Shown here one piece after another: positions 34,105 through 34,138 of a DNA stretch of 34,138 nt (position 1 is the stretch's first letter; each line of letters begins with the position of its first letter). This stretch comes from Tropicimonas sp. IMCC6043 (GTDB lineage: Bacteria > Pseudomonadota > Alphaproteobacteria > Rhodobacterales > Rhodobacteraceae): contig NZ_SELO01000040.1 in NCBI RefSeq assembly GCF_004146235.1, positions 1-34,138 of the forward strand, read 5' to 3'. Under the pieces are notes generated by a model. It did no database searches, was not told the origin of the DNA, and saw only the letters and a list, made by a program, of their open reading frames with translations. The position numbers and the translations under genes are program-made.

Positions 34105-34138
34105 ATGTGAGTGCTGCCAGGGTGGCGATTTAGCCCCC

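Overview
The window is high-GC DNA from an alphaproteobacterium, most likely Rhodobacterales. The grounds are codon and GC style, the type of insertion sequences, a TctCBA-type transporter, and an initiator-tRNA fragment of alphaproteobacterial type. It reads as an accessory region (genomic island or large plasmid): operon cargo separated by nested insertion sequences, with a prophage end at the right.

Layout. (1) 1-5921: an orphan transglutaminase-like protein, an IS5 element with a frameshifted transposase sitting in a truncated IS630 gene, an APH-like/P-loop kinase fusion gene, and a frameshifted LOG-family remnant. (2) 5922-12409: a complete nine-gene alternative F-type ATPase operon of the N-ATPase type (atpD-C-Q-R-B-E-F-A-G). 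All genes are co-oriented and most overlap by 4-8 nt. It has no atpH; the b subunit carries a delta-like C-terminal domain. (3) 12409-17874: one IS6-family element invaded three times. An IS110/IS1111-type element sits in its left terminal repeat. A group II intron sits in its transposase gene just after the first catalytic Asp codon. An IS256-family element sits in the intron's reverse transcriptase gene. (4) 17875-28578: a complete galactarate/glucarate catabolic cluster. garD-tctA-tctB-tctC run on the minus strand; a GntR/FCD regulator, gudD, a GarL-type aldolase, garR and a glycerate 2-kinase run on the plus strand. (5) 28579-30255: a second, diverged and truncated IS6 copy, again with an IS110 element at the same position of its terminal repeat, ending against an IS21 istA fragment. 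(6) 30578-34138: a 3' fragment of an initiator tRNA gene (probable phage attachment site), then minus-strand prophage genes for terminase large subunit, a DUF5681 small-terminase-like protein, and a ParB-domain DNA methyltransferase.

How the parts work together. The hexarate cluster can import and convert galactarate and glucarate via 5-keto-4-deoxyglucarate, pyruvate plus tartronate semialdehyde, and glycerate to 2-phosphoglycerate. It lies between two IS6 copies in direct orientation, the arrangement of an IS6 pseudo-compound transposon.

The most striking observation is in the two IS110 elements. The roughly 266-nt noncoding region 3' of each recombinase gene contains a hairpin loop whose two arms match the two halves of that element's own insertion site in the IS6 terminal repeat. 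One guide base differs between the copies (G versus C), and so does the corresponding target base. This is the pattern expected of a bridge RNA with programmable target guides, here aimed at the end of another insertion sequence.
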